Below, piece after piece: positions 49,401-55,500 of a DNA stretch of 64,000 bases. The stretch's first letter is position 1. The number at the start of each line of letters is the position of its first letter. The notes beneath the pieces are model-generated. The model saw only the letters and a list, made by a program, of their open reading frames with translations. It was not told the origin of the DNA and did not search any database. The stretch is from Pontederia crassipes (lineage: Eukaryota > Streptophyta > Magnoliopsida > Commelinales > Pontederiaceae), in NCBI GenBank assembly GCA_030549335.1, contig JAUKPH010000026.1:2232001-2296000 (forward strand), given 5' to 3'. A program made the translations under genes and the position numbers.

Positions 49401-51826
49401 GCGGCCACTAGCAAGAGGGGTGGCCCCATAATAGGGGAACGACCTTAATGAGTCAATGAAGCTATCCATATGGATTGTATGAGCCAACATTGGGAGCGGC
49501 AGTTGGGTGGGAAGTGTTTGTTTTCCTCCCTCTGGGTGCGGTCTTGTGATTCCACATGCCAGAGGCAACCACAGCGGATGAGCACTGTGTTTTGTTCCCT
49601 TTTGATTCGGAAAGAGGTGGAGAGTGAACGACGCTCGGGTCACTTTTGGTAGGAGAGATGCCTTTTTGTTTTGAGTGCCACCACTTGTCCTTTTTGTTTC
49701 GGGAGTGGGGTTAGAAGAGAGATTTTCTGTCTCCTTGCTGCTCTCCTTTGAGAGCCTACGTCTGTACAATATTTCCATTCCACAGCTATATATATAGATG
49801 TGTGGATGGCGACCACAACTCTGGAAGTCATCCTTTTTTCTCCTCAAAAAAAAATAATAATCCTTCTTCTTATAGCAGTAGTCATTTATCATTATGAATT
49901 TTTTATATTAATTCATTCATCATTAGGATATAGTCCTTCCATCATCATCATCATGTAACATTTAACATTTTGTTTCATTTTTCTTTCAACTTTCTTTTAG
50001 TTGGAAGAGCTCTCTCCAGTTCTACGAATATTTTTTGAGATCGAAGTTTTACGAAAATGCCATACGAAATGATATAACCATACGCTCTAGTGTACAAATA
50101 TCCAGTTATAAGGGAAGGATGCATCTCAGATAGAACACCTGACAAACATTTGTTATCACAATTTGTTATCCTTGACCGGAATCCTGTAGTGGAGCGTGTG
50201 GAAAACTGATTACAAGGTTGGAGCTCGCGGAAGATTGATCTTGATAAAATCAGTATTGTCATCTATTCCAATATATTTTATGTCAGTTTTCATAATTCCT
50301 TATGGGGTGATTCAGTGCATAGATGCACTCCGTCGGAAGTTCTTATGACGAAAACCAGGCATCAATCGTAGAGGCCTTCACTTGGTGGCATGGTTTGATG
50401 TATGCAGACCATATTTTGAGGGTGGTTTGGGGATCAGATCAATGAAAGAAATGAATGAGGAATTACTTGCAAAATGGGTGACCCGGGTAATGGTGATGAC
50501 CTTTGGTTTTCTTTAATAACTGCATGTTATGGTCACACACTGAATTGGGAGGAAAGAGAGTTAGCTCAACATGGTTCATCTACGATTTGGAGGAGTGTTG
50601 TGTCAGTATGGCAAGGCTACACCCATTCTTTGAAGCTTCATTGGGACCTGGTAATGATTTCAGATTCTGGGAAGATTCTTGGGCAACCTGTGCTCCTCTT
50701 TCTAGGTTGCATCCAAGACTATATGCTATCAGCCAGGATAAAAACACTAGGGTTGCTGGATTTATTGGTGTGTGGACTCCACAATATAATGCTACTCTTT
50801 CGGACCAGCAGGTGGAGGAACTACTCACTCTCATGGGGAAGTTGCAAGGCGTATCACCTAGTAGTTCTCGGAAGGACTCGTGGATTTGGTCATCTGGTCA
50901 ATTTTCTGTCAGTAAAGTGTACACACTTCTCACTAACGATATTCAACTAGAGGATACCGCCTTGCGGACAGACTGCATCATGATTTGGAGGCTACGGATT
51001 CCTCAAAGAATAAGAATTTTTGTGTGGCTGCTCCGACGTGGAAGACTTCCAACACGATGCTGCAGGCGGAGATGGGTTCGCGGCGAATGCAACCTGTGTG
51101 TTTTGTAGTGTAGTGGATGGACATTGATCATCTTTTTTTTCAATGCGTGATGGAAAAAGAGGTGTGGCAAAGATTTGGATCATTCCGAATAAGATGTGGG
51201 AACATTAACCCAATTTTGGAGCTCCTTCCGAAGAAGATGTGGAACCAAAATGGAATCCAAGTGTACAGTACAAGAAGATGTTGGGTGGCCCTTTTTGCTT
51301 TCTTATGGGCTATTTGGATCCAACGCAAAGAATGTATTTTTAGAGATGAGAGGTTATATATTGTGGCAATGGCTGAGAAGATAGTGGATGAGTGGATGAA
51401 GAACTAAGTTTGTTTGTACATTTTTGTAACATAACAACCATTAATAAAATGATTTGTAATCATCCTTTACACTCTCTCTCTCTCTCTCTCTCTCTCAAAA
51501 AAAAAAAAAAAAAAACAAAAATTGTTATCACTTAACAAAAACCATGTGATCTTGAATAGCCAAATCACGTGCAGTATGGCACTTTATCAAATAGCAAAAC
51601 AAAAGCTCTAATCATCATCAACAAGGACAACAGCAGCAGAAGAAGAAGAAGAAAAAGAAGAAGTGTTTTACCTGGGATCACTTTGTAGACGAAATCGTTG
51701 GGGTAAGCGGGACTGAGCGACTTGGCCACAGTGAGGATGTGGGTGACATTGAGACGCTTCAAGGAGGGTTTATTCAGCGCCACACCCACAGAACCCAAGA
51801 AGAGGCCCTGCTACACAAACACGATT

Positions 51827-51868
<42 letters not shown>

Positions 51869-52016
51869 TGCTGGGACATGGAAATTGGAAATAAGAGGAG
51901 GGGGGGCTTGCCTCCTCGATTAGGCAGGGGGTGTTGTCTTGTCGGACGTATCGGGCTGCCCAAACGGCCTGCATGCAGGCGACCAGCTTGTTCCTCTGGC
52001 CCTCCTCCGTCGTCAT
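28380..52016 (-). CDS. DSPTP1-like: Dual-specificity protein phosphatase, five exons over 23.6 kb
   Basis: Joined exons 52016-51912, 51807-51672, 48213-48093, 31664-31519 and 28405-28380 give 534 bp (177 residues plus stop) with consistent phases. The protein has one DSP domain: 'LIEEGLFLGSVGVALN' (35-50), 'NVTHILTVA' (55-63), the general-acid loop 'VLDIED' (Asp83), the P-loop HCFAGRSRS with catalytic Cys114 and Arg120, then 'IVAYLMKKY'. It matches plant DsPTP1/MKP2-type enzymes, which remove phosphate from tyrosine and threonine of MAP kinases, usually in cytosol and nucleus. No signal peptide or membrane segment is seen. The first Met is chosen because it opens the only frame joining exon 2 and lies just downstream of a CT-rich 5' UTR. 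Introns are 104, 3458, 16428 and 3113 bp, the last three swollen by retroelements. The last exon is inferred. Orthology to one Arabidopsis gene is not proven. Confidence 0.85.
28406..29284. other. DSP intron 4, 3' part
   Basis: AT-rich intron DNA without recognisable genes or terminal repeats. Confidence 0.5.
29298..29946 (+). mobile_element. Retrotransposed chimera: acidic coding tail plus RTE/Au-SINE-like 3' end
   Basis: A 13-bp direct duplication, GGATAATATAAGA, flanks the insert at 29285-29297 and 29947-29959. The 3' end (29751-29946) is the widespread plant sequence GCCGGTCCCAAGCCCGGATA ... CCGACCCCACCTAGTGGGAT with a (GTT)n tail, known from RTE-type LINE and Au-SINE 3' ends. The 5' part is different: an open segment at 29375-29494 codes for 39 residues ending DAIYDGADLNDLL and a stop, then about 220 bp of 3'UTR-like DNA, then three copies of AACTCCGCCTATATTTTA (29713-29769). 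The origin of the coding piece is unknown; it could be a transposase or host-gene end copied together with the tail. Confidence 0.65.
30184..30220. repeat. (TA)n microsatellite in DSP intron 4
   Basis: Roughly 35 bases of TA dinucleotides with one break. Confidence 0.85.
30278..30376 (-). mobile_element. Short RTE/Au-SINE-like insertion, minus strand
   Basis: It is the reverse complement of the tail seen at 29890-29943, starting with (AAC)n and GCCTTATCCCAT. The exact 15-bp duplication AAAGGTAATAAGTTC flanks it at 30263-30277 and 30377-30391. Only about 99 bp are present, so it is a 5'-truncated copy. Confidence 0.85.
30392..31518. other. DSP intron 4, 5' part
   Basis: AT-rich intron. At 30620-30790 there is a run of CTCGGGT/CTCGTG/AACTCG-like words without clear periodicity. 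No gene is seen. Confidence 0.5.
31519..31664 (-). CDS. DSPTP1-like: DSP exon 4
   Basis: Codes for SVTIIVAYLMKKYRMSL to LEKFEKSLG. Acceptor TGTGCAG|TGTCAC; donor TTGGAG|GTAAAC. The phase matches exon 3 exactly, although 16.4 kb of repeats lie between them. Confidence 0.9.
31665..32591. other. DSP intron 3, 3' end
   Basis: Intron DNA before the large LINE. No coding or RNA feature is recognised. Confidence 0.5.
32740..36316 (-). pseudogene. LINE ORF2 (endonuclease, reverse transcriptase, zf-RVT)
   Basis: It starts at ATG 36316 with 'MKVLTWNVRGLGDEGR', the usual opening of plant L1 ORF2. The endonuclease shows 'ETKLEE', 'CVYGPC', 'IGGDFNVTLDMDDRP' and 'NKKFTW'. The reverse transcriptase shows 'DFQPIALSNAIYLLVARVLANR', 'VDFSKAYDSLSW' and catalytic YADD at 34249-34260. 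The C terminus (32740-34068) has 'TYLGLPLSDRHIG', 'LSALPIYFMSV' and the zinc block 'CVLCGETEEDVTHLFFCC'. The frame is broken by at least one early stop, a 52-bp duplication near 35818-35896 and about three further frameshifts. GC-rich, unlike its surroundings. Confidence 0.9.
36421..39749 (+). mobile_element. Solo LTR (about 3.3 kb), same superfamily as 57155-59803
   Basis: Begins TGTAATATCC and ends GTCGTGACA, and interrupts the LINE between ORF2 and ORF1. No primer site, coding part or second LTR is present. The flanks CAGAG and TGGAG match at only 3 of 5 bases, so the target duplication is eroded or the outer edge is off by a few bases. It shares 'CATTTTTCA', 'AACTTACTGA' and 'GGTTTAA(A)TT(C/G)GGGTCGTG' blocks with the LTR at 57155-59803. 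Fossil, no coding capacity. Confidence 0.75.
38815..39105. repeat. Degenerate repeats inside the solo LTR
   Basis: Three imperfect copies of a block containing 'AGCTAAGTGCCACATCG', 'GATGGGAGCCACCTCTAGA' and 'TTGTTCCCC..AAA.GGGATGAG' follow one another at 38820, 38935 and 39045. Confidence 0.75.
39750..40611 (-). pseudogene. LINE ORF1 C-terminal part
   Basis: Proline- and threonine-rich coding-like DNA on the minus strand between the solo LTR and the LINE 5' end (about 860 bp). It includes four copies of an 18-20-bp unit coding for PATVT repeats (40305-40375). No zinc knuckle remains, because the element begins downstream of it. ORF1 of plant L1 elements is an RNA-binding protein. Broken. Confidence 0.6.
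40741..42212 (+). pseudogene. LINE ORF1 with zinc knuckle and proline-rich tail
   Basis: It opens with a serine/proline-rich start, then a CCHC knuckle 'CFRCLGEGHFARSCSAPFRC' near 40939-40998, typical of plant L1 ORF1. A downstream block carries 'RPWREEDGA' and then 'RCVINIQGLPLHLLQPEIVL', like the ORF1 region after the RNA-recognition fold. The tail (41760-42210) is a run of short proline/threonine/asparagine repeats. Several frame changes break it. Confidence 0.7.
42290..43018 (+). pseudogene. LINE ORF2 C-terminal fragment (zf-RVT)
   Basis: Traces include 'DWNRLQTLLPHEARLRIAVAE', then, in other frames, 'DNTLVWTA..GNFTNKSA', 'CSEFQLTWKIINKW' and 'CVLGGEAEEDIAHLF', which is the zinc-binding C-terminal domain of plant L1 ORF2. 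Stops and frameshifts are frequent. It is directly followed by the 3' UTR. Confidence 0.65.
43023..43442 (+). repeat. Tandemly duplicated LINE 3' tail
   Basis: Two copies, about 43023-43230 and 43231-43442, of the same 3' UTR, poly(A) and flank. Each has a hairpin (43106-43122 and 43316-43332), 'GTGATA..TACATGGATGACACC' and 'CATCCTTTTCCTCCTC', then an A-run and '..GGC.ATGCATT'. Because non-element flank is included, the duplication came after insertion. Confidence 0.8.
43470..44340 (+). pseudogene. LINE ORF2 C-terminal fragment with RNase H
   Basis: One frame shows 'ETIIHAIRDC', then 'FFNQTLQQWLQNGLFKQHQG' and 'GGLVPWNIAFAPVCWLL'; other frames show 'LASTGGLIR.ENGTW', 'IGQLWGIKIGLELA' and 'DNRDQRS'. 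This is the zf-RVT followed by an RNase H domain found in a subset of plant L1 elements. Several stops and frameshifts are present, and no poly(A) end was found. It comes from a different LINE family than its neighbours. Confidence 0.7.
44400..45590 (+). mobile_element. LINE ORF2 C-terminal remnant, interrupted by an RTE/SINE-like insert
   Basis: Traces 'GNGFRFWE', 'LLFAMFPRLFAISEDLNSLA', 'DAWIWKSGQFSVWKVYSLLA' and 'MWQSQIPIRKKIF' are typical of ORF2 between the RT and zf-RVT. The 3' end at about 45555-45590 (GGTAGCCATCCTTTGCC..CTC then A-run) is displaced by the insert at 45321-45554. A run of about 20 T at 44561-44577 sits in the coding trace. Heavily broken. Confidence 0.65.
45321..45554 (+). 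mobile_element. RTE/Au-SINE-like insertion with (GTT)n tail
   Basis: Shares AACTCCGCCTATATTTTATA, 'CCAAGCCCGGATAAAGGAGG', 'GGCGTCGTATGATCCATGTA' and 'CCACCTAGTGGGATAAGGC' with 29751-29946. About 40 extra bases lie near 45437-45475, including a second CGTCGTATGAT.CATGTA copy. No clear target duplication. Confidence 0.75.
45591..46035. other. DSP intron 3, repeat-flanking DNA
   Basis: AT-rich, no recognised element. Two similar sentences with 'AATCTGAACAAA(T/C)AATC' (45746 and 45869) hint at an old local duplication. Confidence 0.4.
46036..46535 (+). mobile_element. LINE 3' remnant
   Basis: A zf-RVT trace 'HLFFNFWVTTDVWN' lies near 46108, and the ORF2 end 'LFFGLSGCSETHVF' near 46300, then a 3' UTR with AATAAA at 46479 and a poly(A) at 46526-46533. 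A second A-run at 46241-46252 after 'CATCCTATCCTCG' suggests that another short LINE tail is embedded. Confidence 0.55.
46702..47255. mobile_element. Probable hAT-type MITE (554 bp)
   Basis: Starts TAGGGGTGGAGGTGGCTCGGG and ends TTACACCCCA, the TAGGGGTG-type ends of plant hAT derivatives. Flanking 8-mers TTGAAAAT (46694-46701) and TCGAAAAA (47256-47263) agree at 6 of 8. No coding capacity. The inverted repeats are short and imperfect, so the call is tentative. Confidence 0.5.
47264..48092. other. DSP intron 3, 5' end
   Basis: AT-rich intron; no gene or element was recognised. The exon 3 donor lies at 48092/48091. Confidence 0.5.
48093..48213 (-). CDS. DSPTP1-like: DSP exon 3 with the catalytic loop
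   Basis: Codes for VLDIEDTKLEDYFDE through HCFAGRSR, including general-acid Asp83 and catalytic Cys114. Acceptor TTTATAG|TTC; donor AGAAG|GTACTT. The exon ends two bases into the serine that completes the HCxxGxxRS signature. Confidence 0.9.
48214..48926. other. DSP intron 2, 3' part
   Basis: AT-rich intron DNA with no recognised element. Confidence 0.5.
48940..49135 (+). mobile_element. Short poly(A) retroinsertion with target duplication
   Basis: AATTGCTTTCCTG occurs at 48927-48939 and again at 49136-49148. Between them lies a ~196-bp insert ending 'TCATTCTTTTATTCCTCC' and 11 A residues. The end resembles the LINE 3' tails nearby, but no hairpin is seen. Probably a strongly 5'-truncated LINE. 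Confidence 0.75.
49321..49855 (+). mobile_element. 5'-truncated LINE insertion with perfect 15-bp duplication
   Basis: AATAATCCTTCTTCT flanks the insert at 49306-49320 and 49856-49870. The 3' part matches the LINE tails at 32616 and 43212: hairpin GCTCTC-CTTT-GAGAGC at 49740-49755, 'TATATATATAGATG', 'GTCATCC..TTTCTCCTC' and an A-run. The 5' 300 bp are GC-rich, and no ORF2 motif could be recognised. Confidence 0.8.
49871..50149. other. DSP intron 2, middle
   Basis: AT-rich with a (CAT)n-like run at 49938-49955. No gene. Confidence 0.5.
50160..51521 (+). mobile_element. L1-type LINE, 5'-truncated, with poly(A)
   Basis: A 10-bp duplication TTGTTATCAC lies at 50150-50159 and 51522-51531. The insert covers the last third of ORF2: a frame from about 50503 shows 'GNDFRFWEDSWATCAPLSRL', 'DSWIWSSGQFSVSKVYTLL' and 'IWRLRIPQRIRIFVWLLRRG', and the frame 51117-51407 shows 'DHLFFQCVMEKEVWQRF' and 'LFAFLWAIWIQRKECIFRDE'. 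The 3' UTR ends with (CT)n at 51472-51496 and a run of about 19 A. A frameshift near 51100 separates the two zinc-half blocks. Better preserved than the LINE remnants in intron 3. Confidence 0.87.
51672..51807 (-). CDS. DSPTP1-like: DSP exon 2
   Basis: Residues 36-80 plus one base (GLFLGSVGVALN...FVYKVIP). Acceptor GTAGCAG|GGC; donor CCAG|GTAAAA. Confidence 0.9.
51828..51868. repeat. (GT)n(GA)n compound microsatellite in DSP intron 1
   Basis: About nine GT units followed by about ten GA units fill much of the 104-bp intron; on the gene strand this is a (TC)n(AC)n run ahead of the acceptor. Confidence 0.9.
51912..52016 (-). CDS. DSPTP1-like: DSP exon 1
   Basis: Codes for residues 1-35 (MTTEEGQRNK...CLIEE), phase 0 at its end. 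The donor reads GAG|GCAAGC, so intron 1 uses GC rather than GT; no GT nearby keeps the frame. The 104-bp intron ends GTGTAGCAG. Confidence 0.85.
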
Positions 52017-52074
52017 CTTGGCGGCGGCCGGCGATTGATTGCTTGCGAGATTGGGGAAGAAGAAGAAGAAGAAG

Positions 52075-52105
<31 letters not shown>

Positions 52106-52300
52106 CTTTGGGGATCTAGAAACAAATTAGCCAACTCCCGATCCTGCGGGAAAGCGGAGGTCGGAGGAGAATTTTCGGAACGCACACAAAAACTTGGGGG
52201 AGAAAAAAAAAAGATTAACCAAACCCCACATTTGTTTATTATTAATCCATCCAAATTTTTATCGTCTCTCGCCCTTTCGCACATTTTTTATTGGCTGGTA
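52017..52300 (-). promoter_or_regulatory. 5' UTR and likely core promoter of the phosphatase gene
   Basis: On the gene strand the leader is pyrimidine-rich, dominated by (CTT)16 at 52104-52056. A CCAAT box (AGCCAATAAAAAATG) lies at about 52294-52282, some 275 bp before the ATG. No certain TATA box or start site was found, so the limits are approximate. Confidence 0.4.
52056..52104. repeat. (GAA)16 microsatellite in the DSP 5' leader
   Basis: 49 bases of perfect GAA repeats on the plus strand, CTT on the gene strand, ending about 40 bp before the start codon. Confidence 0.9.
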
Positions 52301-52303
52301 CGA

Positions 52304-52612
52304 TATTTTTAGCCAAACCAATACGTCACCAGATTTTGGCCAAATTTAAGTCCTTCTTGTCTCCAGCGACAACATGATTTTTTTCTTCTAATTCTTTATT
52401 ATATTTTTAATTGGTAAAATATTATTAATTACTACTTAATCTTGATATTGTTTATTAAACTATTTTTAACCAAACCATACGTGACCAGATTTTGGACAAC
52501 AAGTTCTTTCTTGCCTCCAGCGAGGACATGCCTTTTTTTCTTTTAATTCTTTATTATATTTTTAATTAGTAAAATACTATTAATTTCTACTTAAACTTAT
52601 ATTGTTTGTTAA
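52304..52612. repeat. 157-bp tandem duplication upstream of the phosphatase gene
   Basis: Copies 52304-52460 and 52461-52612 share 'TATTTTTA(G/A)CCAAACC', 'ACCAGATTTTGG', 'TCCAGCGA(C/G)(A/G)ACATG' and 'TTCTTTATTATATTTTTAAT'. Divergence is modest. It lies directly upstream of the predicted promoter. Confidence 0.85.
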
Positions 52613-53130
52613 ACTATTTTTATATTATCTTAAATAATAATCAAATTTATTTATTTATTAATATAATATTATTCAGATTATAAAATAAATTCTTTAGCTT
52701 AATATAAATATTTTTTAAAAAACTATAATATTAATAACATGGGAAAATAATAACTTATATATTGTTATATTTCGTAAATTATAAAATTATAATGTATACA
52801 TAAATATTTTTCACAAATTATAATATAAATATAAATATTTTTCGTAGCTAATTATTTTAACTAATAAATAATATTTTAATTTACTATAATTTTATAGATA
52901 ATAAAATAATAAATTACATTCTTAATTGTTACTTTTTATCCAAATAACTATTAAAACTTATCTATCAAATTAATTTTTTAAATTTTCATCATTACACTTT
53001 TCATCCAAACACCACACATAAAACTATTCTATCAAATCGATAAATTCCTGAGAACTAACCAGAACTACAAATTCTCAATCCAAATACAACCATTGAGTAT
53101 AATAGAGGTGAACTGGAATGTTGAAACGTG
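52613..53130. other. AT-rich 5' intergenic DNA
   Basis: Extremely AT-rich. Near its end come 'CATCCAAACACCACACA' and 'TCTCAATCCAAATACAACC', which resemble MITE ends, but no matching inverted partner was found. Confidence 0.45.
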
Positions 53131-53956
53131 GATATAACAACCCAATTTGTGAATAAGAATGTTTAAGTTATTTCAAGGAAAAATTAAGAAATCTTAGACT
53201 AAAACGATATAAAAAGCCTTCAAATTCTCTCTATCTTTTTTTCATTTCTCTCATGTGACCGCTATAATCTTAGAGAAAGGAGGACAAAGGAGAAGAAAAC
53301 ATAGACAAGAAAAAAAGAGATCAACAAAAAAGAAAGAGATCAAAGTCTTAAATATGTAAACAGAATCCAACCCTCGTAATGGATTTTATGTTTGGATTGA
53401 GAGATCTAAAAACACTCTAGTTCCTAATAGGAATTGTGATTGAGAGTGCATTGATCATATATGAAGATCTATATGTTTAATGTTTATATATATACACACA
53501 CATGCACACATATATATGTATATATGTTTATATGCCTAGAAAATGGTGATCATGCTTTAAATCTAAAATTTTGTATGTTTTAGGGAAGGATCATAATTCT
53601 TCTTTATGTTATGATTCTCATGATTTTATTCATATTATATGCCTATTAGATGTATATGAATGACCCTTAACATTGTTAGAGATGATATGTATGATTTCTT
53701 GAATATTTCACTTCAAAAATGAATATTTTTTAATTATAAATCAGAATTTCAAAACGTCAGCATGATCGTGCCAACCCTAAGAACAATCATGATCGAACGG
53801 ACGAAATCATGATGAACGGCTCTTTCATGCTTGGGACACTTCGGTCATTGTGGTGACAAGGCCAAACACGGTCGTAATCAACTTGATCGTGATCACTTGA
53901 TTACGATCATGAGCGAGAGCGACGAAGCAAAAATTTTGTTAAGAAATTTTAGACTA
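53131..53956 (+). mobile_element. Old LTR fragment related to the LTR at 56772
   Basis: Begins TATAACAACCCAATTT and follows the 56772 LTR block by block: 'AAGAAA.CTTAGACTA', 'GATCAACA..AAAGAA', 'GATTTTATGTTTGGATTGAG' and the GATCATGATCG-type palindromes at 53755-53915. It has lost its right part. More diverged than the 56772 and 63237 LTRs, so older. No coding content. Confidence 0.65.
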
Positions 53957-53961
53957 AAACT

Positions 53962-55500
53962 GTAACGCCCGAGCCCTAATTGGAAAAGAAAATAAAAGGA
54001 AAAGAAAAGAAAGATAAAACAAAGAAGGAAAAAGATAAAATATGGGATCAGATTTTAAGAGGAGTTGGTTTCCAACCAAAACTCAAACTTTTCCCCTATA
54101 TATATGAGATCAAAACCCACAAATCAGCCACTTGTTCTTCTTGCGAAATCAGTCTTAGATTTCTCCCTCTCGTTCATGCGCCCTTGTGGTCCTTCTCATC
54201 CCTGATGGTTGCTGCCATGCAGGGGACTCGCCGAAAGGAGCAGATATCGTCGGACGCGCACCTAAACCGAGAGGAGCGGGCAGAGGAAAAGGAGGAAGAG
54301 GAAAAGGAAGAGGAAGAAGAAGACTATCGTAACAGTTTCTTAGATAGAAACTTTAAGGTATGGAACTATGATAAATTCGTAATAGAATCCTGATTTTATA
54401 CTTGAAGCATATTCTAGTTAGTCCCTGGTTATTGTATGATGTTTCATGATGATTCTATATGCCGGCCGTCGTCGGAAAAGACGAACGAATGCACATTGCG
54501 CGTTCACGCGGTCCCTGCATAGGAGGAACCCGGCCGGGGTTCACCTTGAGCCAGTCCGAGTAGGTCCATACTCAGACCGAGTTCGATGGAACTCGGCCGA
54601 GTCCGCCATTGTCGCGAGCGCGAAGCTCTGCAACGAAGAAGAACTCAACCCAAGTTGATAATGACCCGGCCTGGGCACTCCCACGATGAAGTCACGCTCG
54701 GCCGCGACTTCTGTCGAGCAGTCGACCGATTCGTCGAATCGGCCGATTGAGTTGCTAAGTACGAACCAGGCCCGGGTATGACCTACATCCGGCCCGGGCC
54801 ATGTCTTGATTTTTCTTCCAATGATGCTCTTACGAACTCGACTCGGGTTTCACTCAACTTGGCCCGGGTTCTGACACTATTTTAGCTAATTTTATGATGT
54901 TTAGATCCACGAGTTGTCTTTACTCCAGATCTTAATGACGATATGTATTTATAATTGTCAAAGTGTGGCGGTGAAGCATAATGTAATAATATAAAAATAT
55001 ATATAATATTAGTATAGATTTTGTATGAGTGGATATGGATATATATCTTGAGTCGATTGTGTGATACTTATCCAGGTAAATCAAATAAAATAGAGCATGT
55101 TGGTAGGTGTATGGGTGGTCAACAATCTGACTTATACATTCATGTTACATGAGTTTAAAATATGATTAGTAGTCTAGCAATAATCCATTAGGTACTAAAT
55201 GGATGGAATAACTATTATAATTAGTTAAATTAGAACTTGTAATCCTAGATTAACTTAGGATTACTTAAGCTAATTACTTCTATCTTATTTAATATTAAAT
55301 CCAACTAATAGTTCAAAATGGATATAATATCATAATTAACTTCAATTTCTTCTCAAAATATAATTTTAATTCTGCATTGAGTTAATTACCTAAGGGGCAA
55401 TTATAATATTACCATTGGGTTAAACCTATGTCAATAAAATAATAAACTTAGTTAATTTATAATTAAGTTGATTAACTCATTTGTGATTTTGGATATTACA
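53962..55500 (+). mobile_element. Probable LTR of another gypsy family
   Basis: Starts TGTAACGCCCGAGCCC, has TATA-like 'CCCCTATATATATGAG' near 54091, and 'GGATATTACA' ends near 55500. No matching target duplication (AAAAC versus ATATA) and no second LTR or coding part were found, so the right border is tentative. A GC-rich block with repeated CGGCC, CGGCCCGGG and TCGGCCGAG words lies at 54460-54800. Confidence 0.45.

Noticed and set aside
49215-49892. Minus-strand open frame of 225 codons
   Set aside because: It runs across a LINE insertion, its A-run and both target duplications, antisense to the element.
51878-52312. Plus-strand open frame of 144 codons
   Set aside because: It is antisense to phosphatase exon 1 and its (CTT)n leader; composition is simple-repeat driven.
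52950-53110. Possible MITE end (AATCCAAATACAACC)
   Set aside because: No inverted partner or target duplication was found.
53980-54393. Lysine/glutamate-rich open frame of 137 codons
   Set aside because: It lies directly after an LTR-like start, crosses a TATA-like box and ends in an AGGAAG-rich run; no domain.
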